Part shown: positions 34,502 through 43,160 of the stretch, piece by piece
Layout of the letters: every line of letters starts with the position of its first letter
How positions within the stretch are numbered: position 1 is the stretch's first letter
Program-made: the position numbers and the translations under genes
Notes under the pieces: model-generated
What the model saw: only the letters and a program-made list of their open reading frames with translations
Database searches by the model: none
Told to the model about the DNA's origin: nothing
From: Methylobacterium sp. J-068
GTDB lineage: Bacteria; Pseudomonadota; Alphaproteobacteria; Rhizobiales; Beijerinckiaceae
Reading direction: 5' to 3'
DNA: 64,000 bases
NCBI RefSeq assembly: GCF_022829445.1
Contig: NZ_JAKSXY010000063.1
Location: 62,001-126,000 of the forward strand

Positions 34502-35191
34502 GTGTTGTCCACCAGTCTGATCCGACCCCTCGCCGCACTCGCCGTCGCCCTGGTGGCGCTGGGGCCGGCCCTCGCCCAGGAGGCCGAGGCGCCCGACGCG
34601 CCGGCCGAAGGCGCCGCGAAGGCGAAACCGCGCAAGCCCGCTCCCCCGAAGCCCGCGCCGGCCAAACCCGCGCCGGCCAAGCCGGTCGCGACGCCCGCCG
34701 CCGCGACGGCCGGCTGGCCGGTCGGCGCGAGCTCGGTGACCGAGGTCTACGGCGACTGGACCGTGACCTGCGCCCGATCGGCGGAGACCAAGACCCCTGA
34801 TGCCAAGACTCCCGATACCAAGCCCGAATGCGCGGTCATGCAGGCGCAGGGCTCGAAGGGCCGGCGCGAGTTCGCGATCGAGCTTCGGCCCCCGGCCGAG
34901 GGACGCGCGCAGGGCTTCATCCTCATGCCCCTGGGCCTGGCGATCGAGCCCGGCATCGCGTTCAAGCTCGACGAGGCCGTCCTCGGCAAGGGCGCGCCCT
35001 ATCTCTCGTGCAGCCAGGAGGGCTGCCTCGTGCCGATCGGCCTGCCGACGCTGGCGACGGACACCATGAAGACGGCCAAGAACCTGCTCGTCTCGGCGAT
35101 GAAACCCGATGCGAAGGAGCCCACGGTGATCACCGTGCCGCTGGCCGGGTTCGGCGACGCCCTGGCCCGCGCCGCCGCCCTGACGAACTGA
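34502..35191 (+). CDS. Invasion-associated locus B (IalB) family periplasmic protein
   Basis: This 229-residue secreted protein starts with GTG (VLSTSLIRPLAALAVALVALGPALAQ), which gives a good signal peptide and has ggggag upstream. After a Pro/Lys/Ala repeat linker comes the IalB domain: VYGDWTVTCA, ECAVMQAQ, GFILMPLGLAIEPGIAFKLDE, and paired cysteines in LSCSQEGCLVPIGL. IalB homologues are widespread in alphaproteobacteria, with roles in host-cell entry or the envelope; the role here is unknown. It lies 142 bp after motE, perhaps in the same transcript. Confidence 0.85.
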   Translation: MLSTSLIRPLAALAVALVALGPALAQEAEAPDAPAEGAAKAKPRKPAPPKPAPAKPAPAKPVATPAAATAGWPVGASSVTEVYGDWTVTCARSAETKTPDAKTPDTKPECAVMQAQGSKGRREFAIELRPPAEGRAQGFILMPLGLAIEPGIAFKLDEAVLGKGAPYLSCSQEGCLVPIGLPTLATDTMKTAKNLLVSAMKPDAKEPTVITVPLAGFGDALARAAALTN

Positions 35192-35270
35192 GCACCCGCG
35201 CGGTCGCGACCACGCGTGGTGGGCCGCCCGCGGGAAAGACCCTGCGATCCACCCGAGGACACGGACCATC

Positions 35271-35660
35271 ATGAGATCCACCCTGACGGCCGTGACCCTG
35301 CTCGGGCTCCTGCTCGGTCCGGCCCGTGCGCAGGAACCGCCGCCGGCCCCGCCGGACGGCATGCCGTCCGGCCCGGTGAGCCCGGCGGACCGGCAGCGGA
35401 ACAACGCGGCCAAGCTCGCGGGCCTGATCGGCTTCGTGCGGACCCACTGCCCGGAGCTGAGCCCCGACGACGCGCGCTTCCGCGCGGTGCTGGCGCGGCT
35501 GGGCGTCCCGTTCGACGACCTTCAGGCGGGCGACCTCCACCTGCGCGCGCTCGCCTATGCGGAGACCTACGCCAAGGACGTCCCGGCCAATTGCGCCCGC
35601 GCGGTCACGAATTTCGGCGAGAACGGCCAGACGGTGCCGGGCCTGATCGCGAAGCGGTAG
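35271..35660 (+). CDS. Small secreted protein of unknown function
   Basis: This 129-residue protein has a short signal peptide (LTAVTLLGLLLGPARA) and a Pro-rich mature start. Two cysteines (FVRTHCPELS and VPANCARAV) could form a disulfide, and the rest is helical, including a TYAKDVPANCARA segment. I recognise no named family, though similar small proteins accompany IalB in related genomes. It lies 79 bp after the IalB-like gene and 174 bp before the TPR protein. Confidence 0.6.
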   Translation: MRSTLTAVTLLGLLLGPARAQEPPPAPPDGMPSGPVSPADRQRNNAAKLAGLIGFVRTHCPELSPDDARFRAVLARLGVPFDDLQAGDLHLRALAYAETYAKDVPANCARAVTNFGENGQTVPGLIAKR

Positions 35661-35730
35661 CCGCCACCGGGCCTGCGCCGAATCTCGGGTGAGTCTGGCC
35701 TCGCGGGCCGGGCTCACCCGAGGGCCGATC

Positions 35731-35745
35731 TTAAGTGCCCGTTAG
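35731..35745 (+). promoter_or_regulatory. CtrA-type box upstream of the TPR gene
   Basis: TTAA-N7-TTAG, one mismatch from consensus, lies 88 bp before the chosen ATG at 35834. Confidence 0.6.
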
Positions 35746-35833
35746 CCTCGACCGGCGACACTGCGCGAAGTTGTGGCGTTCAGGCGACCGGACCCCGTCG
35801 GTCCGTTCGCCCACCGGGTTGGCGTATTCTGCG

Positions 35834-38800
35834 ATGGCTCTGGATGCCGGTTTCGCGACACAACGGCGTCGGCCCTGGGCCGGCCTGGTCGTGGCGTCGG
35901 TGCTGGCCGGCGGGTTCTGGAGCGCCGGAGGCGCGCAGGCCGCCAAGCTGACCGCGATCAAGGGGTCGCAGGCCGAGCGCTACGGCCGCATCGTCCTCAG
36001 CTTCGACAGCCCCGTCGCCGTCAAGGCGCGGGTCTCGGGCGCCGTGCTGGTGCTCGGCTTCTCCGAGCGGTCGGGGGCCGCACCCGAGCGGATCGCCGCC
36101 GAGATGCCGGATTACGTCTCCGTGGTCCGGCGCGACCCCGACGGCCTGGGCCTCCGGCTCGGGTTGCAGCGGCCGTTCCGCATCAACGTTCAGGAAGCGG
36201 GCGAGCGGGTCTTCATCGATCTCCTGCCGCAGGACTGGAGCGGCCTTCCGCCGGCCCTGCCGCCCGAGGTGGTGGCCGAATTGTTCCGGCGGACCCAGGC
36301 GGCCGAGGCGGCCCTGAAGGCGGCCAAGCCCCCGGCGGAGCCGAGGCCGCTGCGCCTCGAACTCGCGCAGCTTCCGAACCTCACGCGCCTGAGCCTGCGC
36401 CTGCCGGCCTCCGCGCAATCGTCCTTCGACAGCGTGGGGCCGTCCACGCGCGTGTCCATCCCCGGGGCTTGGCGGCTCGACGACGTCGCGACGCGCGGAC
36501 GCCTGAAGCCCGCCATCGAATCCCTGGAGGTGGAGGACGATCCGACGGGCGCGGGCCTCCTCGTGACGCCGGCCGCCGGCTACGAGGTGCGCCGTTTTCG
36601 CGACGAGGACGGCGTGACCCTGGACGTCGCCCGCCTGCCGGTCCCGGACGCCAAGCCGGGGGCCGCCGGCGGGCCGATGATGGCCGAAGGCGATATGAAA
36701 TCCGGCGAGGCCAAACCGTCCGACGCCAGATCGCCCGACCCCAAGGCGGGCGCGATGCCGGACAAGGCGGCCGCAATGTCACGGGCCGAGCCGGCGCCGC
36801 GCGCGGCCATGCCCGCCCGGCCGGTGGTCCAGCGCCCCGCCGGCCCCGGCCTCGTCTTCCCGTTCCAGCGCATGCCCTCCGCCGCCCTGTTCGAGCGGTC
36901 GGGCATCGCCACCCTGGTCTTCGAGACCGGCGAGCCCGTCACCGCCTCAGGCGCGGGCGCGCCGCTCACGCCGCTGGGGCCGCCGGCACGGACCGGCCGC
37001 GTCGTCGTGCTGCGCTTCCCCGTCCCGCAGGACCGCCTGTTCGATCTCGTCCCGGCCGGACCGCCGGAGGCGCCGACCGGCTGGGAACTCGTGGCGGGCG
37101 AGAACCTGGCGGCGAGCCAGCCCCTGTCGGCGCTCCGGACCACCGACGCCGCCGGACGGATCGGCGTGGGCGTGCGCCTGCCGAATCCGGGCTCCGCGAC
37201 CTGGCTCGACCTCGACGGCGAGCGCATCGCCGTGGTCACGGGCTACGGCCCGCAGCCGGCCGGCATCCCGAAGCGGCAGGCCTTCGTCGATTTCGAATTG
37301 CTGCCGAGCCGCCAGGGCGTCGCGGTCCTGGCCCGGGCGGACGACCTCCTGGTGCGGCCCGACATCGACGGCGTCGCGATCGGCCGGGACACCGGCATGG
37401 CGGTGTCGGGCGTGGCGCGGCCCTCGGAAGCGCCGCTCGCGGCGATCGGCGATCTGGCCATCGACCGGGGGCCCTGGGAGGCCTCGCAGCGCGGCGACAC
37501 CCGCGACCTGCTGCGCGACCAGTTGCAGGCGGCGGCGGAAGCGCCGCGCGGCGCGCGGGGTCCACTCCGGATGGTGCTCGCCCGCAGCCTCCTGGCGAAC
37601 CGACTCGCGATCGAGGGGCTCGGCGTGCTGAAGGCCGCCGCCCGGGAGGACCCCGTCCTGGCCGGCCAGCGCGACGTGCCGATGCTGACCGTGATCGGCA
37701 ACGCGCTGATGAGCCGCTTCGGCGACGCCCGCGCGGGCCTGTCCGCCGAAATCCTGAGGAACGATCCGGAAGCCCGCCTGTGGCAGGCCTACCTGGATGC
37801 CGCGACGGGCCGCTGGGTGCCGGCCGCCGACGGCTTCCAGGCCGCGGCGAGCGTGCTCGAACGCTATCCCGACGACCTCCAGGCCCTGCTGCGCACCGCC
37901 GCCGCCGAGGCGGCGGTCGAGACCGGCGACTGGGACGCCGCCAACCGGCACATCATCGCCGCCAGCCGCATGGGCGATCGCCGAACGCAGGACGAACTCG
38001 CCCTGCTGCGTGCCCGCATCGACGAGGTCACCGGCCAGACCGTCGCCGCCCTCGACGTCTACGGGCGCCTGAGCGAAAGCGAGGCGCCCTCCGTCGCCGC
38101 CGCCGCGAAACTGCGCGGCACCATGCTGGGATACGCCACGGCCAAAATCCCGGTCGCGGACGCGATCGACCGCCTGGAGACCCTCGAACTGTCCTGGCAC
38201 GGCGGCGACATCGAGCATCGGACCATCGCGAGCCTCGCCAAGCTCTACGTCGAAGCCGGGCGGTGGCGTCAGGCCCTGCTCACGGCGCGGCGCGCCGATG
38301 CCCTGGGGGTCGACACGCCGCTCCTGCGCGACATCCACGACCAGGCGCAGGCCCTGTTCGACGACCTCTACCTCGGCGCGCGCAGCGACAAGATCACCGG
38401 CGTCGAGGCCCTGGCGCTGTACTTCGACTTCAAGGAGTTCGCGCCCATCGGCCGGCGCGGGGACGAGATCGTGCGCCGCCTCGCGGACCGCCTGGTGGAA
38501 CTCGATCTCCTCGATTCCGCCGGCGAACTCCTGCAGCATCAGATCGACCACCGCCTCAAGGGCGCGAGCCGGGCCAGCGTCGCCGCCCGCCTCGCCGCGA
38601 TCCGGCTGATGGACGACAAGCCCCTGCTCGCCCTCCAGAGCCTGGACGCCACCTACGTGCCGGAACTGCCCGAGGACCTGCGCCGCGCGCGGGCCCTCCT
38701 GCGGGCGCGGGCGCTCTCCGACCTGTCGCGCACGGACCTGGCCCTGGAGACCATCGAGGGCGAGACCGGCGCCGACGCGGCCCGTCTGAAGGCCGACATC

Positions 38801-39214
38801 CTCTGGACCGCGCGGCGCTGGCGCGAGGCCGGGGAGGCCCACGAGGCCCTGGTGGGTGATGCCTGGCGCCGCCGGGCGCCCCTGGACGATGCCGCCCGCA
38901 CCGACATCCTGCGCACGGCCATCGCCTACGGCCTGGCCGGGGAGACGCTCGGCCTGGAGCGCCTGCGGGCCAAGTTCGCCGGTCCGATGGCCGAGAGCAC
39001 GGATGCGCGCACCTTCGCGCTCCTGACCCAGCCCAACGCCGTGCGCGCGTCCGGCTTCCGCGAGATCGCCCAGAAGGCGACCAGCGCCGAGACGTTGCAG
39101 GCCTTCCTGTCGGAATACCGCAAGCGCTACCCCGACAGCGCCGTCCCGGCCCCGGCCAAGCGCGAGACCGATGCCCGCGCCGACGCGCAGGGCGGCGCGT
39201 CACCGCCCGGCTGA
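35834..39214 (+). CDS. Large TPR-domain envelope protein in the flagellar cluster
   Basis: This 1126-residue protein has an N-terminal signal or anchor (GLVVASVLAGGFWSAGGAQA), an AMIN-like beta region (GRIVLSFDSPVAVKARVSGAVLVLGF), a Pro/Ala/Lys linker (about 290-360), and a long helical C-terminal half with TPR-like repeats such as LARADDLL, LWQAYLDAATGRWVPAADGFQAAASVLERYP and YVEAGRWRQALLTARRADAL. Similar proteins occur in flagellar clusters of rhizobia without a settled function. A CtrA-type box lies upstream. The start at 35834 is preferred because it leads straight to the signal region. An assembly or peptidoglycan-binding scaffold is plausible but inferred. Confidence 0.75.
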   Translation: MALDAGFATQRRRPWAGLVVASVLAGGFWSAGGAQAAKLTAIKGSQAERYGRIVLSFDSPVAVKARVSGAVLVLGFSERSGAAPERIAAEMPDYVSVVRRDPDGLGLRLGLQRPFRINVQEAGERVFIDLLPQDWSGLPPALPPEVVAELFRRTQAAEAALKAAKPPAEPRPLRLELAQLPNLTRLSLRLPASAQSSFDSVGPSTRVSIPGAWRLDDVATRGRLKPAIESLEVEDDPTGAGLLVTPAAGYEVRRFRDEDGVTLDVARLPVPDAKPGAAGGPMMAEGDMKSGEAKPSDARSPDPKAGAMPDKAAAMSRAEPAPRAAMPARPVVQRPAGPGLVFPFQRMPSAALFERSGIATLVFETGEPVTASGAGAPLTPLGPPARTGRVVVLRFPVPQDRLFDLVPAGPPEAPTGWELVAGENLAASQPLSALRTTDAAGRIGVGVRLPNPGSATWLDLDGERIAVVTGYGPQPAGIPKRQAFVDFELLPSRQGVAVLARADDLLVRPDIDGVAIGRDTGMAVSGVARPSEAPLAAIGDLAIDRGPWEASQRGDTRDLLRDQLQAAAEAPRGARGPLRMVLARSLLANRLAIEGLGVLKAAAREDPVLAGQRDVPMLTVIGNALMSRFGDARAGLSAEILRNDPEARLWQAYLDAATGRWVPAADGFQAAASVLERYPDDLQALLRTAAAEAAVETGDWDAANRHIIAASRMGDRRTQDELALLRARIDEVTGQTVAALDVYGRLSESEAPSVAAAAKLRGTMLGYATAKIPVADAIDRLETLELSWHGGDIEHRTIASLAKLYVEAGRWRQALLTARRADALGVDTPLLRDIHDQAQALFDDLYLGARSDKITGVEALALYFDFKEFAPIGRRGDEIVRRLADRLVELDLLDSAGELLQHQIDHRLKGASRASVAARLAAIRLMDDKPLLALQSLDATYVPELPEDLRRARALLRARALSDLSRTDLALETIEGETGADAARLKADILWTARRWREAGEAHEALVGDAWRRRAPLDDAARTDILRTAIAYGLAGETLGLERLRAKFAGPMAESTDARTFALLTQPNAVRASGFREIAQKATSAETLQAFLSEYRKRYPDSAVPAPAKRETDARADAQGGASPPG

Positions 39215-39445
39215 TCCCGGACCGCGATGAGACCGCGTATGAGCGGCGGTTCGCCCGGTTCGGAGGCGATATCAGGTGTGGCGAGGCGGTTCCCGCCCGA
39301 CGCGAGGCTTGCGGCGTAAAAGCTTGTCGGAATGCGCGAAATTCGGGGCCGGGGCCGCAACAAAAGCGGGGCCGCCACGTTCTGAATCCAATCGCATCCC
39401 TCTTCCGCGGCGCATTGCCCAGCCCGGCACAGCAAAGGCCCCGTC

Positions 39446-39619
39446 ATGCTCACGGACTCCCTCGATTCCAAGACCGGCAAGACCCATCTCGACATCTACG
39501 ACAGCCAGCAGCGCAGCATGATGGCCTCGCGCCTCGGCGTCACCGAGGACCGCCTGAAGCGCGCCGTCCGCCTCGTCGGCACCCGCATCTCGACCCTGAA
39601 GAGCTACCTGGAGCGCTGA
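39446..39619 (+). CDS. DUF3606 small protein
   Basis: This 57-residue protein begins MLTDSLDSKTGKTHLDIYD and ends with RLGVTEDRLKRAVRLVGTRISTLKSYLER, which matches the DUF3606 helix-turn pattern (fGVxxxxLxxAVxxVGxxxxxVxxyL). The ATG is at 39446 and the TGA at 39617-39619. Members are small, often stress-linked and of unknown function. It lies between the TPR gene and convergent fliP. The 231-bp gap upstream shows no further feature. Confidence 0.78.
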   Translation: MLTDSLDSKTGKTHLDIYDSQQRSMMASRLGVTEDRLKRAVRLVGTRISTLKSYLER

Positions 39620-39682
39620 CCCTCCGTCGCTCGCGCGGGATGGACGGCCAGGGCGCCCCTCGCGGGCGCCCTTCTTCGTTCG

Positions 39683-40465
39683 TCAGGTGCCGTAGCTCTG
39701 GATCAGGGACCCGGCCACCAGGGTCCAGCCGTCGACCAGCACGAAGAAGATCAGCTTGAACGGCAGCGCCACGGTGGCGGGCGGCACCATCATCATGCCC
39801 ACCGCCATCAGGATCGAGGCCACCACGAGGTCGATGATCAGGAACGGGATGAAGAGCAGGAAGCCGATCTCGAAGGCGCGCCGCAGTTCCGAGATCATGA
39901 AGGCCGGGGTCAGCACCTCGAGGCCGACCGCCTCCGGCCCGGCGGGCAGGGGCGCCTTGGCCATGTCGAGGAAGAGCTTGAGGTCCTTCTCGCGCACGTT
40001 CCGCAGCATGAAGGTCTTGAACGGCGCGGAGGCGCGCTCGAACGCGACGCTCTGGGTGATCTGGCCGGCGATCAGCGGCTCGATCCCGGTGCGATAGGCC
40101 TCCCGGCCGATCGGCGCCATTACGAAGGCCGTGAGGAAGAGCGCGAGGCTGGTGATCACCGCGTTCGGCGGCGCGCTCTGGGTGCCCATCGCCGAGCGCA
40201 GGATCGACAGCACCACGATGATCCGGGTGAACGAGGTCGCCATCACCAGCACCGAGGGCGCCAGCGCCAGCACGGTGAGCAGGGCGACGAGTTGCAGCGC
40301 CCGCTCGGTGACCCCGCCCGTGCCGAGATCGACCGACAGGCTCTGGGCCCGCACGGTCGCTGCCGTCAGGGCCCAGCCGCCGCCCGCGAGGATCGCCAGC
40401 AGGAGGGGCCGGGACGGGCGCCATGGATTCGAGGGCCGGGTCGAGGAGGGTCGGGCGTCGGTCAT
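39683..40465 (-). CDS. fliP: Flagellar export gate protein FliP
   Basis: This 260-residue inner-membrane protein forms the type III export gate with FliQ and FliR. The diagnostic blocks are present: VLALAPSVLVMATSFTRIIVVLSILR, FLTAFVMAPIG, TFMLRNVREKDLKLFLDMA, LTPAFMISELRRAFEIGFLLFIPFLIIDLVVASILMAVGMMMVPP and the final PFKLIFFVLVDGWTLVAGSLI. A cleavable signal precedes QSLSVDLG. The start is at 40465 (MTDARPS). It is downstream of fliO on the minus strand. Confidence 0.96.
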   Translation of the reverse strand: MTDARPSSTRPSNPWRPSRPLLLAILAGGGWALTAATVRAQSLSVDLGTGGVTERALQLVALLTVLALAPSVLVMATSFTRIIVVLSILRSAMGTQSAPPNAVITSLALFLTAFVMAPIGREAYRTGIEPLIAGQITQSVAFERASAPFKTFMLRNVREKDLKLFLDMAKAPLPAGPEAVGLEVLTPAFMISELRRAFEIGFLLFIPFLIIDLVVASILMAVGMMMVPPATVALPFKLIFFVLVDGWTLVAGSLIQSYGT

Positions 40466-40589
40466 ACCGGTTCCGGGCGATGCGGGGCGGCGCGGCCGCT
40501 CGGCCCCTCTTACCATCCGGGCGGCGTTTGGCATCCGCGCCTTGGCCCGCATCGCCGCACGGGCCGGCGCGGAAAAGCTTCGGGCGGTT

Positions 40590-41990
40590 CTAGTGCTTCC
40601 GGTCGAGGGGCCGGCCGAGCAGGCGGGCGAACTCGGCCTCGATCTCCTCGACGGAGAAGGGGTTGGGCGACGCGGCCGGCTTCGGCGCGGGGGCCGGAGG
40701 AGGGGCCGGCACAGGCTCCGGATCGGGTTCGGGCGTCACGGCGGGCGCCGGCTCTTCGAGCACCGGCGCATCCGCGATCACCGCGTGGACGACCGGCTCG
40801 GGCGGCTCCACGAAGACGGGGCCCGTGTCGGCCGGCGGCGCATGCGCCTCGTCCTCGGCGAACAGCGCGTCGTGCGCCGGAGGCACCTCCAGCGGAGCAT
40901 CGGCCGGGGCGTGCTGTTGGGTCGAGACAGGCTCTTGAGTCGGGACGGGCTCCTGGGCCGTGGCCGCCATCGCGGCCGCGATCGGATCGACGGCCTGAAT
41001 GTCTTCCGCGCGGACCGGCTCGGGCTCGTGGAATGGGACGCCCTCGGGTTCGACCCGCGACGCGGCCGCCTCCGCACTCTCCTGCGGCTCGGGCTGCGCG
41101 GGAACGGGCGGACGCACCGCCGCGGCGGGCCGGCGCAAAGCCTCCTCCAGCTGGCGCGCCATGTCCGACAGGATCGCCGCATCGATGGCGCGGGCCGCCG
41201 GGGGCGAGACGGGGGACGCCGGAGGCGGGACGGGCACCGCCGCAGGCAAGACGAAGGGGGGCGGCTCGACGGCGGGGATCGGCGGCGCCTCGGGCGCGCG
41301 TTCCGGCAGGCGAACCCGTTCGGCGAGGGCGGCGGGCACGAGGTTGGCGAGGCCGGGCGGCGCGCGGCGGATCACGCGCGCGAACTGCGATTCCTTCTGC
41401 TTCGGCCGGGGGGCGGCGCTCGCCTGGGGCGCGCGCAGGTCGCTCCCGAGATCCAGCTGGGGCGGAAGCTCCGGGGGACGGGCGCCGGCGGCCGCGGCCT
41501 CGGGCGCCGGCACGACGACGGGCATCGCGAAGCTCGGTTCGAGGTAGGGCGCGGATGGCGGGTAGTTCGGCGCGAGGCCCGCCCCGAGGCTCGGCGACGG
41601 GCCGGAGATGGGGGTGGGCGGAGACGGATTGGCCGGGGCCTGTTCCGGGGGCTCGTCGTAGGCGGTCTCCTCCGTCGGCAGGCGGGCATTGATGCCGCGC
41701 GTGATGTTGCGCTCAACCACCACGTCGTTCGGCCCCCCGACCAGGAGCAGGTGCTCGACATTGTCCCGGCGCAGGAGGATCAGCTGCCGCTGGCGGTCCA
41801 GCTCGTAGATGTCGACGATGCCGAGGCGGGGTTGGCGGCCGCGCGGGGGCGTCTTGTTCGACAGGGGCGTGCCCCGCCCGGTGAAGCGCCGGAGCAGGAA
41901 CACGCCGGCGGCCAGGACCAGGAAGATGACGACGAAGATGATGGCGAACTGGAGAGGGAACGAACCATCCGAGCTGAAGAACGATGACAA
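40590..41990 (-). CDS. fliO: FliO-domain protein with a long Pro/Ala/Glu-rich tail
   Basis: This 466-residue protein's first ~100 residues are a FliO domain: a transmembrane helix (LQFAIIFVVIFLVLAAGVFLLRRF) then RLGIVDIYELDRQRQLILLRRDNVEHLLLVGGPNDVVVERNI. The remaining ~360 residues are Pro/Ala/Glu-rich and low complexity, ending in an NPFSVEEIEAEFARLLGRPL helix. FliO helps assemble the FliP ring. Classical FliO is only about 100-150 residues, so the tail is exceptional and includes a final ordered segment. A CtrA box lies 90 bp upstream and fliP follows after 124 bp. Confidence 0.85.
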   Translation of the reverse strand: MSSFFSSDGSFPLQFAIIFVVIFLVLAAGVFLLRRFTGRGTPLSNKTPPRGRQPRLGIVDIYELDRQRQLILLRRDNVEHLLLVGGPNDVVVERNITRGINARLPTEETAYDEPPEQAPANPSPPTPISGPSPSLGAGLAPNYPPSAPYLEPSFAMPVVVPAPEAAAAGARPPELPPQLDLGSDLRAPQASAAPRPKQKESQFARVIRRAPPGLANLVPAALAERVRLPERAPEAPPIPAVEPPPFVLPAAVPVPPPASPVSPPAARAIDAAILSDMARQLEEALRRPAAAVRPPVPAQPEPQESAEAAASRVEPEGVPFHEPEPVRAEDIQAVDPIAAAMAATAQEPVPTQEPVSTQQHAPADAPLEVPPAHDALFAEDEAHAPPADTGPVFVEPPEPVVHAVIADAPVLEEPAPAVTPEPDPEPVPAPPPAPAPKPAASPNPFSVEEIEAEFARLLGRPLDRKH

Positions 41991-42366
41991 GACCGGGGTC
42001 TCTCGCTTTTAGGGGCTCGTGGCCCAACGCAACACTTGGCCTCGCAGTATCATGGCAGGCGGGGGCACGGGCAATAACGTTAAGACTTCGTTAACAGCTC
42101 CTTTGCCCTGTCGGCTGCCCCGGCGAGCGCCTCAGCGCGGAGCGGGAAGTCCCGCGTCGTGGCGGGTGCCCCGCCGCCCGATCCGATCACGGGCCGGCGG
42201 GGCATGCCGTGTCCACACGGCGAGCCGATACGCAACGCGGCTGTCCGTGATCCTGACCTCGCTCGGTTAGCCCCGCCTCAATGCGGGCGATCCGCGCGGT
42301 CTCGAAACGGGACCCGCCGGCACGGCCTGCGCGTTTGTAAGGGACCCGCCGACGGAGACCCGCCCC
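41991..42366. other. 376-bp divergent intergenic region upstream of fliO
   Basis: It contains the fliO CtrA box at 42080-42094 and otherwise no gene I can support. A short motif, gggacccgccg, occurs twice near 42310 and 42342. Confidence 0.6.
42080..42094. promoter_or_regulatory. CtrA box upstream of fliO
   Basis: A perfect TTAA-N7-TTAA with spacer gacttcg, 90 bp before the fliO start on the minus strand. Confidence 0.75.
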
Positions 42367-42873
42367 GTGCCGCCCGATGACCGGACCGACGAATACCTGC
42401 GCGACGAATACCTGCGCGACGCCGTGGCGCTCGCCCGCGACAATGCCCGCGCGGGCGGCCGGCCCTACGGCGCCGTGATCGTGCGCGACGGGACGGTGCT
42501 GGCCCGGTCGGTGAACACCACCTCGGTCACGCACGATCCGACCGACCATGCCGAGATGGTGGCGATCCGCGCGGCCAGCCGCGCCCTCGGCAGCCCGAAG
42601 CTCGAGGGCTGCGTCGTCTATGCCAGCGGGCGGCCCTGCCCGATGTGCCACGCCGCCATGCGGCTCGCCGGTATCACCAGGGCGTACTTCGCCTTCAGCG
42701 CGGAGGAGGGGGAGGCGTACGGGCTGATCGGCGCCGGCATCTACGCCGAACTCTGTCGGCCCCCGTCCGAGCAGCCGATGCGGGTCGAGCACCGGGCCGT
42801 CGAGGCGGGCGCGCATCCCTACGCGATCTGGCGCGACCGGCAGGCGGCGCCTCCGAAAGGCCGAGGTCCATGA
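42367..42873 (+). CDS. CDA-fold nucleoside/base deaminase
   Basis: This 168-residue zinc deaminase of the cytidine deaminase fold has the zinc ligands in HAE (61-63, with catalytic Glu63) and PCPMC (90-94). Helix GGRPYGAVIVRDGTVLA leads into the active site. The overall look is nearest to guanine deaminase or TadA-like members; the substrate is undecided. The GTG start at 42367 is followed by a perfect 15-bp tandem duplication (42391-42420) encoding EYLRD twice. It overlaps the next small gene by four bases. Confidence 0.85.
   Translation: MPPDDRTDEYLRDEYLRDAVALARDNARAGGRPYGAVIVRDGTVLARSVNTTSVTHDPTDHAEMVAIRAASRALGSPKLEGCVVYASGRPCPMCHAAMRLAGITRAYFAFSAEEGEAYGLIGAGIYAELCRPPSEQPMRVEHRAVEAGAHPYAIWRDRQAAPPKGRGP
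42391..42420. repeat. Perfect 15-bp tandem duplication in the deaminase gene
   Basis: The unit gaatacctgcgcgac occurs twice in direct succession, in frame, near the N-terminus. Confidence 0.9.
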
Positions 42874-43085
42874 CCGTCCCGCGCTGGATTCCCGTCCTCG
42901 CCGCCGCGCTGTTCGTCGCGGCGGCCCTCACCCTCGGCCTCCTCTGGAGCCGGGGCGCCTTGCGGCATCCGAGCGAGGATGCGCGCGGCGCCGGGGCGCC
43001 GGTCGCCTGCGCGCCGCTCAACCCCACCGGTCCGCCGCCGGCGGAATGCCCACAGGCCCGCCCGCCGACCCCGCGCGCGCCCTGA
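42870..43085 (+). CDS. Small membrane-anchored protein, unknown function
   Basis: This 71-residue protein has one transmembrane segment (WIPVLAAALFVAAALTLGLLW) and a short Pro-rich tail with two cysteines (VACAPLNPTGPPPAECPQ). Its ATG overlaps the deaminase stop (ATGA), which argues that it is translated. No family is recognised. Confidence 0.55.
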   Translation: MTVPRWIPVLAAALFVAAALTLGLLWSRGALRHPSEDARGAGAPVACAPLNPTGPPPAECPQARPPTPRAP

Positions 43086-43136
43086 GACCGTATCCGGCAT
43101 GAGACGAGCGGCCATCCACCCGGACGGCGGCCGATC

Positions 43137-43151
43137 TTAACCGGGCGTTAA
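43137..43151 (+). promoter_or_regulatory. CtrA box upstream of flgB
   Basis: A perfect TTAA-N7-TTAA followed by CC, 69 bp before the flgB start, adjacent to the palindrome at 43161. Confidence 0.8.
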
Positions 43152-43160
43152 CCATGAGGG

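Noticed and set aside
35773..38859. Long plus-strand frame of about 1000 codons overlapping the TPR gene in another phase
   Set aside because: Arg/Pro/Gly-rich shadow of the TPR coding sequence, which has the signal peptide and TPR-like repeats.
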